A stretch of 64,000 nt of DNA, taken from the NCBI GenBank assembly GCA_016712285.1, contig JADJRK010000001.1, positions 496,001 through 560,000 on the forward strand, read 5' to 3'. Below the pieces are notes generated by a model. That model was not told the origin of the DNA and ran no database searches. It saw only the letters and a program-made list of their open reading frames with translations. Shown here piece after piece: positions 1 to 8,293 of this stretch. How positions within the stretch are numbered: position 1 is the stretch's first letter; every line of letters begins with the position of its first letter. Made by a program: the position numbers and the translations under genes. The DNA is from Planctomycetota bacterium. GTDB lineage: Bacteria > Planctomycetota > UBA8742 > UBA2392.

Positions 1-984
1 GGTGCCAAACGGGTTCGTCGCGGCGACAATGCCGGACTCTTCGTGCAGCACCAGGCTGAGAGTTTCGCCCTTCATGGCGGCTGTGACCGCGGCGGGCGAG
101 ACCATGGTGCGGAACTTTCCGTCCTTGGGGCGCAGGCTCATGGCGCCCAGTGCCTCTTCGCCGTGGTAGCCCTCGCGCATGGCGTGGCTGACCGCGAGGT
201 CGCCCTTGCTGCTGACCAGCAGGTGCCCGGCGTTGATCAGCGGGTTGTCAAAGGTGATGCGTTCAATCAACTCGCCCTTGGGCACGCTGACATAGGTGAC
301 GCAAGGCTCGGCCCCGCCTTCAATGTGGCCGCCGCCGTTGGTGATGGCGACAACTTTGCCGTCGTCCATGAACGTGCAGTCGTGGGGCCACTCGCCGTGG
401 GTCGGGAACTCGCCGATCACTTTCATGTCTTCGGCGTCGCGAATCACCATGCGGCCTTCGTAGCTTTCTTTGTCGTACTCGGTGGCGTACAGCACCTTGG
501 CGTCGGCGGAGTACGCGCCGTGGCCGTAAAACTCGCAGCCCTTGGAGGGCGCGATGCGCCGCAGAATGGTGTTTGCCTTCAGGTCAATCTCGCAGCCGCC
601 GGGCCCCTTCTTCTCAAACGCCACAATGCGGTGTGCGTGCCTGGGGTGCTTGATGACGCCGTGGGCCAGAAAGCCGATCTCGGTGTTGACCTTGGCATTG
701 CCTTCGCCCACGCCCTTGGCCTTGACCACTTCGTCGATGTTGACCTGTGTAAAGACGAACACCTTATCGCCCGTCTCGGGATTGATTTTGTTGCCGCCGC
801 ACAGCAGCACGCCGTAGGCCAGCGATGGCTTCACGGGCTGGCCGGGTTCCTCGACCGCTGGGGGTGCATTCTTCAGGGGTTGGTTCGCGCGCGGCTGTCC
901 CTGGGATTGGTCAGCGCAGGCGGCAACGAACAAGCCGCCGGCAACAGCCGATGTGGAAAGGAAACGCCTTCGGGCGCGGTCCAT
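1..984 (-). CDS. Tat-exported DUF1513 domain protein (C-terminus cut by window edge)
   Basis: The reading frame runs on the minus strand from ATG at 984 to the window edge, so the C-terminus is missing (328 codons seen). The N-terminus MDRARRRFLSTSAVAGG is a twin-arginine-type signal (RRRFLS) followed by a short hydrophobic stretch and a cysteine, so the protein is probably exported folded. The start is set by a purine-rich GAGGAGG ribosome site just upstream. The body reads like the DUF1513 family, which has a seven-bladed-propeller-like repeat and often sits in iron-uptake gene sets; segments such as HAHRIVAFEKKGPGG, LYATEYD and GIVAATNPFG fit it. The function of DUF1513 is not firmly known. 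No iron-uptake partner is visible beside it here. Divergent from the next gene. Confidence 0.75.
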   Translation of the reverse strand, partial: MDRARRRFLSTSAVAGGLFVAACADQSQGQPRANQPLKNAPPAVEEPGQPVKPSLAYGVLLCGGNKINPETGDKVFVFTQVNIDEVVKAKGVGEGNAKVNTEIGFLAHGVIKHPRHAHRIVAFEKKGPGGCEIDLKANTILRRIAPSKGCEFYGHGAYSADAKVLYATEYDKESYEGRMVIRDAEDMKVIGEFPTHGEWPHDCTFMDDGKVVAITNGGGHIEGGAEPCVTYVSVPKGELIERITFDNPLINAGHLLVSSKGDLAVSHAMREGYHGEEALGAMSLRPKDGKFRTMVSPAAVTAAMKGETLSLVLHEESGIVAATNPFGT

Positions 985-1077
985 GGTTGCCTCCTCGTGA
1001 AAAGGGAATGCCGGTTCCCTTTGCGTAGCGTCTTGATGTTAGCTTGCGAAGACGTAGATGTTGAGTGCGGAGACGGG

Positions 1078-1557
1078 ATGCGCCACAAGGATAAAGAGAC
1101 GGCACTGGAGGCCCTTGAGGCCTGGAAGCGCCTGCGCGCCAAGGTGGCCGTCGAGGGCGGCGAGAATTACGACAAGCCGGTGCTGGTGCAGTTTCTTGAC
1201 CGCAACACCTTTGAGGTGATGGACCGCGACATTGTCGAGGACGAATTCTACGTGCTGCGCAAGCACCGCATTCTGCGCGACCTTGACCCGCAGGGCAAAG
1301 ATCTCGAAGACGCCATTCGAAACGCCAGAGGCGGCAGCCGGCCCGCACAGCCCGGGCGCCAGCAGGGCCGCCCGCAGGGCAAGCCAAGCCGGCGGCGACC
1401 CCAAGGCCCGCAGGCGAAGTCAGACCAGCCCGGCAACCGGCGAGAAAAAGACGAGACACGCAAGGGCGGCAACAGAAGGCGCCGCCGCCGCACAGGCCGC
1501 AGGGGGCCACGCCGAGGCAACGGCGGCCCGTCCGCGGGAAGTCCGCCGCCCGCGTAG
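1078..1557 (+). CDS. Small protein with conserved N-domain and Arg/Gly-rich basic tail
   Basis: I do not recognise the family. The first ~85 residues (MRHKDKETALEALEAWKRLR...) form a compact, charged, probably alpha/beta domain containing VLVQFLDRNTFEVMDRDIV. From about residue 88 the protein becomes a low-complexity tail rich in Arg, Gly, Gln and Pro, with a run of six arginines (RRRRRR). Such tails usually bind nucleic acid or ribosomes, so an RNA-linked role is possible but inferred. The frame stays open upstream to position 43, but that part is antisense to the DUF1513 gene and is taken as fortuitous. An in-frame ATG at 1036 is an alternative start. 95 bp separate it from the ClpP-like gene downstream. 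Confidence 0.6.
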   Translation: MRHKDKETALEALEAWKRLRAKVAVEGGENYDKPVLVQFLDRNTFEVMDRDIVEDEFYVLRKHRILRDLDPQGKDLEDAIRNARGGSRPAQPGRQQGRPQGKPSRRRPQGPQAKSDQPGNRREKDETRKGGNRRRRRRTGRRGPRRGNGGPSAGSPPPA

Positions 1558-1652
1558 CCGCCGCCTTGACCCTTGCCGGGACTGTTGTTGTAGTCGCGGT
1601 TGTTAGATGCGTGGCGCCGATGCGGCGCATTTCGCACTGACCAGGAGCAGCC

Positions 1653-2288
1653 ATGACGGACAACGATTTCATTCGATTCGCCGGCGACGACGACGACGAG
1701 AACAACGACGAGAACAAGGGCGAAACCGGCGAAAGCGCACACCACCGCGCGCTGGCTCAACGCCTGCTGGCTTCGCGCACCATCATCATCAGCCGGCCCG
1801 TGGACGACAAACTTGCCGCCTCGGTGATCGCGCAGTTGCGCATCCTCGAAGACGACGACCAGAAAAAGCCGATCACCTTTATCGTCAACAGCCCGGGTGG
1901 CAGCGCCGACAGCGGCTTTGCGATTCATGACTACGGCCGCTTCATCAAGCCGCCGATCCGCAGCATTGTGTGCGGCATCTGCGCCTCCGCAGCGGTGATG
2001 ATTCACCTGGCTGCCGACAAGAACAACCGCTACTGCACGCCCGCCAGCCGCTTCCTGCTGCACCAGCCCAGCATGGGTGCGCGCGGCCAGGCCAGCGACC
2101 TTGAAATCCTGAGCGCGGAAATTGACCGCATCAAGGCGCTGTACAACGAGATTGTCGCGCGCGAGACCGGCCGCACCGCCAAGCAGGTCGAAAAGGACGT
2201 GCATCGCGACTTCTGGATTCCGGCTCCCGCCGCGGTCGAGTACGGCATTGTCAAAGCCGTCGTCAACAACCGCTCGGAGATCGAGTAG
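1653..2288 (+). CDS. ClpP-family serine protease, divergent
   Basis: A 211-residue ClpP/crotonase-fold peptidase. The catalytic triad can be placed: Ser112 in GICASAAVMI, His137 in FLLHQPS, and Asp186 in the segment HRDFWIPAPAAVEYG, which matches the RDxxxxxxEAxEYG region of ClpP. The segment VNSPGGSADSG is the usual oxyanion-side loop. It differs from housekeeping ClpP by an acidic ~30-residue N-terminus (DDDDENNDENKGE) and by CASAA in place of the common MAASM. It may be one of several ClpP paralogues that form mixed rings, or an isoform with its own ATPase partner; no Clp ATPase is nearby. The start ATG is preceded by CAGGAG. Its stop overlaps the first base of the GTG at 2288. Confidence 0.85.
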   Translation: MTDNDFIRFAGDDDDENNDENKGETGESAHHRALAQRLLASRTIIISRPVDDKLAASVIAQLRILEDDDQKKPITFIVNSPGGSADSGFAIHDYGRFIKPPIRSIVCGICASAAVMIHLAADKNNRYCTPASRFLLHQPSMGARGQASDLEILSAEIDRIKALYNEIVARETGRTAKQVEKDVHRDFWIPAPAAVEYGIVKAVVNNRSEIE

Positions 2289-3676
2289 TGGCAAGTGTCT
2301 CGGAGTACCGAGTACCGAGTCCACAGTACAGAGTCCGCCCGGCGAGTGTGCTGAGGCTGAGTCTGTATGCGGTAATCTGTGCGCTGTTCCTGTCGGCCTG
2401 CACCGGCGACTTTGACCAGCGCGTCGAGGAAGCCAAGAAGGTCAACCCCGGCGGCGGAAGCACCGGGACACTGCCCAACCCATCCGGCGACGTGTTCATT
2501 CGCGGCGTTGCCAGCGTCGGGGGTGTGGTGCGCAACGCCGCTGTAACGCTGCGGCCCGTGGGCAGCGACGGCGTGGTCAACTGGAACGACACCGACATCC
2601 TGGGCGCCGGCATCACGTTCAGCAACGGCATTTACCAGGTGACCCTGTACGACGAAGACTACCGCGGCGCGATCCTGGTTGAGGTGCGCTCACGTACCGG
2701 CTTCACCAGTGAATGCGGCAACCCGGCCACAGCCATTTCGCAGAAGTTTCATGCCATGGGCGCGGGCCACTTTCTGTACAGCGTGGTGCCGGTGTTCGAC
2801 GGCTACAGCGTTGTCGAAGTTGACGTTTCACCACTGACCACGGTCGCGGTCATGCGCGGCCTGGCATTTGACGGCAGCATCGCGGGCGTGACGGGCGGTG
2901 TCGGGGCCGGCATGTTCGGCTTGATGTGCCAACAGGTGGCGGAGTTTTTCGGCCTTGACCGCATTCGCGGCGTGGTGCCGCGCGACTTTGCAAAGTCGGG
3001 CGGGTTCGGTACCGAGTCGTTGTACGCTTACGTGCTGGCGGGGTTGAGCCAGTTGGCCAAGGACCTTGGCGTCGCGAACATCTGGGATTTCTGGCTTGGC
3101 ATGGCGCAGGATGCCGGCGACGACGGCGAACTGAACGGCTCGATCGGCCTGGTGCCGAACACCGGCGTCAGCATGCCGGACCTGGGGCAGGCAAACCTGC
3201 TGGGCAACGCGCTGCTGGTGAACTATCTGGACCCGGCCAACAGCGAGCGCGTCATCAGCACCGACAGCGGCGACATCAACCCCGGCGACTCGCTGGACCA
3301 GTTGATCACGACACTCGACAGCGTGCGCGACATCGACACAGCCGTGCGATCCTACGACCTGACACTGCGCATCCCGACGGCGTACACGATTGCCCCGGGC
3401 GACGACGCGCAGACGCGCATGATTACCCTGAAGCAGCTCGGCAGCAGCACCGAGTTTCATCCGTTTGGCGACTCGGCAGGCCCGAGTTTTGTCGAGTATC
3501 TCTGGGTCTCATCCGCGCCTGGCATGGTCGATGTGCAGCCGTGGGGCCGCATCGAAGTAGCGCCCGCGACGCCGAATGGTGACTACACGCTCAGCCTGAC
3601 CATCCGCCCGGCAATCGGGCAAACGTACGTCACGGGCACGGTGTCGAATCACACGGTAATCGTGAAAGTTCGATAG
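2288..3676 (+). CDS. Lipoprotein of unknown function
   Basis: Secreted lipoprotein of up to 462 residues. The N-terminus holds a hydrophobic stretch ending in a lipobox (ALFLSAC), so the mature protein should be acylated at that cysteine. The formal start is GTG at 2288, overlapping the upstream stop. An in-frame GTG at 2348 would leave a more typical short signal peptide and is at least as likely, because the sequence between is a repeat. The mature part begins with a domain that looks like an immunoglobulin-type or carboxypeptidase-regulatory-like fold (VASVGGVVRNAAVTLRPVG). A mainly alpha-helical middle and a C-terminal beta-rich domain (VAPATPNGDYTLSLTIR) follow. I do not recognise a named family. 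Confidence 0.75.
   Translation: MASVSEYRVPSPQYRVRPASVLRLSLYAVICALFLSACTGDFDQRVEEAKKVNPGGGSTGTLPNPSGDVFIRGVASVGGVVRNAAVTLRPVGSDGVVNWNDTDILGAGITFSNGIYQVTLYDEDYRGAILVEVRSRTGFTSECGNPATAISQKFHAMGAGHFLYSVVPVFDGYSVVEVDVSPLTTVAVMRGLAFDGSIAGVTGGVGAGMFGLMCQQVAEFFGLDRIRGVVPRDFAKSGGFGTESLYAYVLAGLSQLAKDLGVANIWDFWLGMAQDAGDDGELNGSIGLVPNTGVSMPDLGQANLLGNALLVNYLDPANSERVISTDSGDINPGDSLDQLITTLDSVRDIDTAVRSYDLTLRIPTAYTIAPGDDAQTRMITLKQLGSSTEFHPFGDSAGPSFVEYLWVSSAPGMVDVQPWGRIEVAPATPNGDYTLSLTIRPAIGQTYVTGTVSNHTVIVKVR
2303..2336 (+). repeat. Short tandem GTACCGA-type repeat at the 5' end of the lipoprotein gene
   Basis: The heptamer-like phrase GAGTACC is repeated with drift (GAGTACCGAGTACCGAGTCC, then CAGTACAGAGTCC). 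It lies between the two possible GTG starts of the lipoprotein. It resembles in style the other short tandem phrases in this window (33.2, 36.4 and 44.5 kb). Confidence 0.6.
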
Positions 3677-3750
3677 GCGCTGCGACAGAAATCCCTGGCA
3701 GTGTCCAGTCGCTAACCAGTCAAACGGCATGAGCAGGCCTGTTTTTCAAT

Positions 3751-3819
3751 CACGGGTGAACACGGGTAATCACAACTGCTGCTCCTTGCGCCACACGTGT
3801 GCACCCGTGTTCACCCGTG
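3751..3819. repeat. 17-bp perfect inverted repeat with 35-nt loop
   Basis: CACGGGTGAACACGGGT at 3751-3767 is the exact reverse complement of ACCCGTGTTCACCCGTG at 3803-3819. Each arm is itself made of repeated CACGGGT/ACCCGTG units. It lies in the 283-bp gap between convergent genes, ahead of a separate terminator hairpin, so it looks like an inserted palindromic repeat rather than a terminator. Confidence 0.8.
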
Positions 3820-3915
3820 GTTTCCAGGCACTTGCCGTTGTTTGCGTCTCAACAGTTTGGCTTCCGGTGTTGCGACCGCCGTCGACGGCGAACTATACAT
3901 CTCCCGCAAAAGTAA

Positions 3916-3937
3916 ACCGCCGCGTTTCCGCGGCGGT
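3916..3937. terminator. Bidirectional hairpin terminator
   Basis: A 9-bp GC stem (ACCGCCGCG at 3916-3924 with CGCGGCGGT at 3929-3937) has a TTTC loop, between the lipoprotein gene (+) and the pilus-type gene (-). The flanking A and T tracts are short, so termination strength is uncertain. Confidence 0.6.
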
Positions 3938-3959
3938 CTTGGTTGATGCCTGTTCGGCT

Positions 3960-5711
3960 CTAGTTGCCGTACGTGCGCCAGGTGCCGTTGATGAACACAG
4001 CCGACGAGTTGTAGGCACGCAGGAAGAACGGCGGTGTGGTCAATGCCAGCCGGAAGTCCCAGTCGTAGTTACGGCGGTTGAAGTGGTTGCCCATGCCCGC
4101 GGCATAGCTGCCGCCTGCAATCAACCCGCCGTGTCCCCAGAACTCTTCACCGATGAACGAGTTGCGGTAGCGCCATGGGCGCGTGTCAGAAAGCGAGAAG
4201 AACACACCGTCCATGGGGTTCGAGTCCGCTGGATAGTGGCCGGGCACCAGCTCGCCGACCTGGTTGGTCGCCGCTTGGGCAACAGGAATCGCGTTCCACC
4301 AAGTGGGGGTGAGCATGCAGTCCTGCTGCGACATCACGCCCAGCATTTCCTTGAAGTTGAGCGCGCCGTTGGATTCTTTGCCGCTGATGCCGTCACCATG
4401 GAAGTTACGCATCCATGGGTTGTCCAACAGCGTCTGGTAGCTGATGGTGTCGGCCAGGATGATCTTGTGGTCGCAGGCGATCGAGACGCGGCGGTCGTCC
4501 AGCCATCCCCAGAGCAGAAGCACTTTTGCGCCAAGGCCGGTGCTGCCGTTGTTTTCGACAATATCCCAGTCGTCGCCTGCGCCGCTGGCAATGGCCGCGC
4601 CGCTGGTGTTGGAGACGCGCCAGTCGGTGGCTTGCACCCAGTTGTTGGTGCCTGCTAGCGAATCACTGACAGCAACGCCAAGTGCGCGCGGGCCCACGGT
4701 GTTCGCATTGCCGGTTTTTACGTAGATGACGCTTTCGTCGGGAATATCGTAGTCCGTGAAGACGAGGTCAAAGTTCGCGTTTGCAACAATCGAGCTGGCG
4801 CCTGTCAGCAGGCGCGCGCTCGGGGATACCGAAATCGCGCTGCTCAGGTTCAGCCAGTTTGTGCCTGAGGGCGTCAAGCCGGCCGCCGAGGTGCGGCGCA
4901 CAAAGTAGCGGCGGTAGCTGCTGCCCCGCAGTTCAATCGCCAGCGTGTTCTCAGCCCAGCGGTGGCCGTTGTCCGTGGCTTCGGTCTCAAGGGCTGCCCA
5001 GGGCGCTGCCCACACCGGCAACGGAATCGCCGGTTGGTTCATGGATGGCGGATTCAGCGGAAAGTGGTAGTTCCACGCCTGGCCGGTGGTCGTGTTCGTT
5101 GGGCCAACGCCGTAGCCCTGCACTACGCTGCCGACCATGTACGCGTCGCCGTAGATCTGGGCGCCCGTGTTCGGGATGTTGACCGAGCCGCCATAGTACA
5201 TGTTGCCGACGCCCTTGTAGTCCGTACCCAGCGTGTTTGTACCAGCGTCGGCGTTGAACACAGCGTAGTCGCTGAACGTGGCAACCTTGATGGTGTATTC
5301 GACCGTGCGTGACCGCAGGCCCGAGGTTGCCGTGCTGCGAATGCGCGCCGTCGGCACCGATGGGCCGCCGACTGAGCGCCCATCAACCTGCACCGCGATG
5401 CCGTTGATCGTAAAGTTGCCGATCGGGTTCCAGTTCGGGGCAGGCAGCGGAAGCAACGCGCCCCAGTCTTCCTGGATCACGGGGATAATCGTGAAGCGAC
5501 CGCGCACCGTCTCAACACCGGTCTCGGCGGCGATCATCAAGCGCACGTCGATACCGTTGCGCACGGTCTGCACCTGGTGATAACCCGACACCGTAATCAG
5601 CGCGGTGCCTGCAATCGTCACCACCACAAAAAAGATCAGGGCAGCCGCCATGGCGCTGCCGCGTCGGGCATTGCGTCGCGTGGCGCGCAGTTGGTTTGTC
5701 CGGGTGACCAT
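3960..5711 (-). CDS. Pilus-assembly (PilX-like) large membrane-anchored protein
   Basis: 583 residues from ATG at 5711, preceded by a strong GAGGGGGAA site; the longer frame to 5756 adds residues without a better site. The N-terminus is basic (MVTRTNQLRATRRNARRGS) and is followed by one hydrophobic helix (AMAAALIFFVVVTIAGTALI) and then a polar helix ending in AAETGVE. That is the layout of PilX-type minor pilins and related envelope proteins, where the AAExG segment follows the transmembrane helix. The rest is beta-rich with many Gly/Asn turns (YKGVGNMYYGGSVNIPNTGAQIYG) and could be a beta-helix or adhesin-like head. No classical GFTLxE cleavage site is present. Pseudopilins and an MshEN protein occur 30 kb away in the same window. 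Role as a minor pilin or surface structure component is inferred. Confidence 0.6.
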   Translation of the reverse strand: MVTRTNQLRATRRNARRGSAMAAALIFFVVVTIAGTALITVSGYHQVQTVRNGIDVRLMIAAETGVETVRGRFTIIPVIQEDWGALLPLPAPNWNPIGNFTINGIAVQVDGRSVGGPSVPTARIRSTATSGLRSRTVEYTIKVATFSDYAVFNADAGTNTLGTDYKGVGNMYYGGSVNIPNTGAQIYGDAYMVGSVVQGYGVGPTNTTTGQAWNYHFPLNPPSMNQPAIPLPVWAAPWAALETEATDNGHRWAENTLAIELRGSSYRRYFVRRTSAAGLTPSGTNWLNLSSAISVSPSARLLTGASSIVANANFDLVFTDYDIPDESVIYVKTGNANTVGPRALGVAVSDSLAGTNNWVQATDWRVSNTSGAAIASGAGDDWDIVENNGSTGLGAKVLLLWGWLDDRRVSIACDHKIILADTISYQTLLDNPWMRNFHGDGISGKESNGALNFKEMLGVMSQQDCMLTPTWWNAIPVAQAATNQVGELVPGHYPADSNPMDGVFFSLSDTRPWRYRNSFIGEEFWGHGGLIAGGSYAAGMGNHFNRRNYDWDFRLALTTPPFFLRAYNSSAVFINGTWRTYGN

Positions 5712-6120
5712 GTTTCCCCCTCTTTCAGCGATAAGCGTTTGAGGAATATTACACATTGGGCGAGCGGTGTCAAGTTCGAACGCGAATATGTAATGCTAAT
5801 TCCCCAGAAATCGAACGCTCCGTGTAGCAAAAAGGCATCTTTCGGGTCTCAACACTCTACTGACAAATCGGTGTAACATGCCTAGCTCACAAGGCATGCG
5901 CCCAACACGCAGGCGAACACCAATTGTTTCCAATCGTTGGTCTTCTCACTTTAACTGTCCGGCCATGGACAGCGATAGCCAAAAGTCCATATTTCGGCGC
6001 GACCGCGGACTGAGGCACAACTCGTTTGCGTCCCGGACGTTCCAACCGGGCGCGGCTTGTGGCTCGGGACGTCTAACCTAACATGCCCGCCGTTCTTTCT
6101 GCAGATTTGGCGGGCGCAAC
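5712..6120. other. Divergent intergenic region
   Basis: 409 bp between the pilus-type gene (-) and the ECF sigma gene (+). It is noticeably more AT-rich than its surroundings, especially 5740-5960, as expected for two divergent promoters. It contains a small hairpin (CATGCCT...AGGCATG near 5878-5899). I see no convincing gene; the short frame at 5878-6081 has no ribosome site or recognisable product. Confidence 0.5.
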
Positions 6121-6780
6121 GTGGCCAGGCGAAAAATTCACTCCGCGACTGAGCGTGTCCCGCGCCTGGCCAACAAGGGCGAGGCCGACAAGCCGTTGCT
6201 GGATTGCACCGACTTCGAACTGTTGAAGCTGTTCGTAAAGAACGAAGACCACGCCGCCTTTGAGACTCTCGTCAACCGCCATCGCAGGCAGGTCTACAAC
6301 TTTGTGTACAAGATGGTCGGGAAAGCCGAAGCCGCGGAAGACATCTTTCAAGAGACATTCCTGCGGGTCCTGAAGAATGCGCACACCTACACACCCCGAG
6401 CGAAGTTCACGACCTGGTGCCTGCAGATTGCGCGCAACCTATCGCTGGACTACTTCAAGCGCGAGGGTTTGCGCCAGCACGCCAGTATCGATGCCGGCAC
6501 CCCCGGCAACGAAGATCACAGCATGGCGTCGCTGCTCAAGTCGGGTGACCCGGACAGCCCTGACATCGCGCAGTCGAAAGAACTGATCGACGCCGTGCGT
6601 CAAGCCGTTACCCGCCTGCCCGAGAACCAGCGAGAAGCGCTGGTGCTGCGCATGTATGAGGACATGCCTTACGCCGAGATCAGCGAAATCCTGGGCAGCC
6701 CGGAAGGCACGGTGAAGTACTGGGTTCACGAAGCCGTGAACACGCTGGCGCGGCACTTGGAGCGTATGGGACTGAAATGA
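6121..6780 (+). CDS. ECF (sigma-70 family) RNA polymerase sigma factor
   Basis: 219 residues, GTG start. Region 2 spans roughly residues 45-115 (FVKNEDHAAFETLVNRHRRQVYNF...) with the DIFQETFLRV core-binding motif and FTTWCLQIARNLSLDYFKR. Region 4 is at about 160-215, with RLPENQREALVLRMYEDMPY and an HTH ending in GTVKYWVHEAV. A ~40-residue polar N-terminal extension precedes region 2. It directs RNA polymerase to a dedicated promoter set, probably under control of the membrane anti-sigma encoded 81 bp downstream on the same strand. No sensor or target genes can be identified from sequence alone. Confidence 0.9.
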   Translation: MARRKIHSATERVPRLANKGEADKPLLDCTDFELLKLFVKNEDHAAFETLVNRHRRQVYNFVYKMVGKAEAAEDIFQETFLRVLKNAHTYTPRAKFTTWCLQIARNLSLDYFKREGLRQHASIDAGTPGNEDHSMASLLKSGDPDSPDIAQSKELIDAVRQAVTRLPENQREALVLRMYEDMPYAEISEILGSPEGTVKYWVHEAVNTLARHLERMGLK

Positions 6781-6861
6781 CAGGGGCAGCGAATTTGCCC
6801 AAACTGCCGCCAACAGATTGTCAGCCGGGTCGTTTCATCAGTCGGGGTAGTCAGGAACACA

Positions 6862-8220
6862 ATGGAACGCGAACGTGAAAAACTGATTGCGATGCTTCTG
6901 GGCGACCTCGCCCCGGAAGACGCGCCAGCGCTACAGGCCCGCATAGCCGGCGACGCCGCATTGCAGGCCCAGCGCGACAGCCTTGAGCGGCAGATTGCCG
7001 CCATGCGCAACCTGCCCGACGACGACGTTCCGCAGGCGGCTGTTGACCGCGTGATGAATTCCGTGCGCGGCTTCCACAGCAGCCCCGAAGCTGTCCAGCT
7101 TGCGCGCGTGATTACTCTCAAGACGTTTGTGAACATCTATCTGCCGCGCATCGCCGCTGCGGCACTGTTCGTGCTGCTGGTCGGGTATGCGGTGCACTAC
7201 ATGCCGGATGGCCCGGCACCCAGTGTCGGGACGGTGATTGGCGCCGACGGCAGCAGCTACATCCTTACTAACGATCAACTGGTCGAGGCCGGCATCGGCA
7301 GCCCACTGCGCGTGAAGCTGGCGACCGGCGAGATTCTGCTGGATGGTGGCGCGGCTGTGCGCCTGCTCAGCAATGGCGAGAACCAACAGCCGACGGTGCA
7401 GGTAGACCGGGGCCGAGTGGTAGTGGATGCCGCCCGTGCGCCGTCTACGGTCGATGTTGGTGGCCGCCGGGTGACGATGGCAGCCGGAACGGTGCTGTCG
7501 CTTGATTACGACCGCGAACATGCGCGCATCGTGGATGGTGGCGCTGTCGTGGAAATCCAGCGCACTTCGATCGCCGATGTACTGCCCCATGCCAGCGAAG
7601 CCTACGGCATTGTGCTGGACGCGTCGCTGCTGCCGGAAGCCGTGAAGCGCCAGCGCGTAACGTTCTTCGGTACGCAGCTTGACGGCGAGGGCTTCGTGCG
7701 CAGCTTTGTGGAAGCGGCGGCGCAATATGGCGTGAAGCGCGAAGGCAAGTACCTGCTGTATGAAGCGGGCACCACGCATCGTGTCGGCGACACTGAGCAG
7801 GTCGAAGTTCTCAGCTTGAACCTGTTGCAGGGCAGCGCCCAGGTCAGCAGCGGCACCCGGACCCTGGACGTGCCGGCCAGCATCTCGTTCACCCATGACC
7901 GCACCATCACCAGCGAACAGCGCCCCGAGCGTTCATGCATCTGGGCGCGCGGCATGGGCAACGCTGTCGTGGACGGCAAGCTGCGCGATGTTTCCACCGG
8001 CGAGGCCACTCTGCCCGCGGGCAGTGTGATTCATCCTGATCGCCTGGTGCTCCCTGCCGGCGCCGAGCGCATCTTCGTGCTGGATGGCCCCGCTTTCAAC
8101 TTTCCGCTGCCCGGTGGCCGCATGGGCCGCTTGGTCGGGTTGCTTTCCAGCGGCGCGGAGTTTCAGCTAGAGGGCTCGGTGATTCGCGTCTTCGTCCCGC
8201 ACTCCAGCGTCGCCAAGTAG
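6862..8220 (+). CDS. Membrane anti-sigma factor with FecR-like periplasmic domain
   Basis: 452 residues. The first ~80 residues form an anti-sigma-like helical domain (REKLIAMLLGDLAPEDAPALQARIAGD, typical of zinc-less ASD-like or FecR N-domains). One transmembrane helix follows (IAAAALFVLLVGYAVHYM, about residues 95-113). The outer part contains a FecR-type beta segment (VKLATGEILLDGGAAVRLL, then VQVDRGRVVVDA). After it comes a region resembling a secretin/TonB short N-terminal domain (residues ~235-300). The arrangement predicts cytoplasmic binding of the sigma factor encoded just upstream and signal reception in the periplasm. ATG at 6862 is the only well-placed start. A perfect terminator hairpin follows. 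Confidence 0.8.
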   Translation: MEREREKLIAMLLGDLAPEDAPALQARIAGDAALQAQRDSLERQIAAMRNLPDDDVPQAAVDRVMNSVRGFHSSPEAVQLARVITLKTFVNIYLPRIAAAALFVLLVGYAVHYMPDGPAPSVGTVIGADGSSYILTNDQLVEAGIGSPLRVKLATGEILLDGGAAVRLLSNGENQQPTVQVDRGRVVVDAARAPSTVDVGGRRVTMAAGTVLSLDYDREHARIVDGGAVVEIQRTSIADVLPHASEAYGIVLDASLLPEAVKRQRVTFFGTQLDGEGFVRSFVEAAAQYGVKREGKYLLYEAGTTHRVGDTEQVEVLSLNLLQGSAQVSSGTRTLDVPASISFTHDRTITSEQRPERSCIWARGMGNAVVDGKLRDVSTGEATLPAGSVIHPDRLVLPAGAERIFVLDGPAFNFPLPGGRMGRLVGLLSSGAEFQLEGSVIRVFVPHSSVAK

Positions 8221-8233
8221 CTCCCTTCTGCAA

Positions 8234-8265
8234 GCCACGCCCGCGGCTTTCGCCGCGGGCGTGGC
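8234..8265 (+). terminator. Hairpin terminator after sigma/anti-sigma pair
   Basis: GCCACGCCCGCGGC (8234-8247) pairs perfectly with GCCGCGGGCGTGGC (8252-8265) around a TTTC loop. It is followed by ATTTCT rather than a long T run. It ends the sigma/anti-sigma unit before the ChaN-like gene. Confidence 0.65.
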
Positions 8266-8293
8266 ATTTCTATGGTCAGCTCCGGAGAAACTT

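Noticed and set aside
43..1077. Upstream extension of the basic-tailed protein frame to position 43
   Set aside because: This part is antisense to the Tat-exported DUF1513 gene and has the composition of a shadow frame.
5878..6081. 67-codon frame in the divergent gap before the sigma factor
   Set aside because: No ribosome site, no domain, and the AT-rich context is better explained as promoter DNA.
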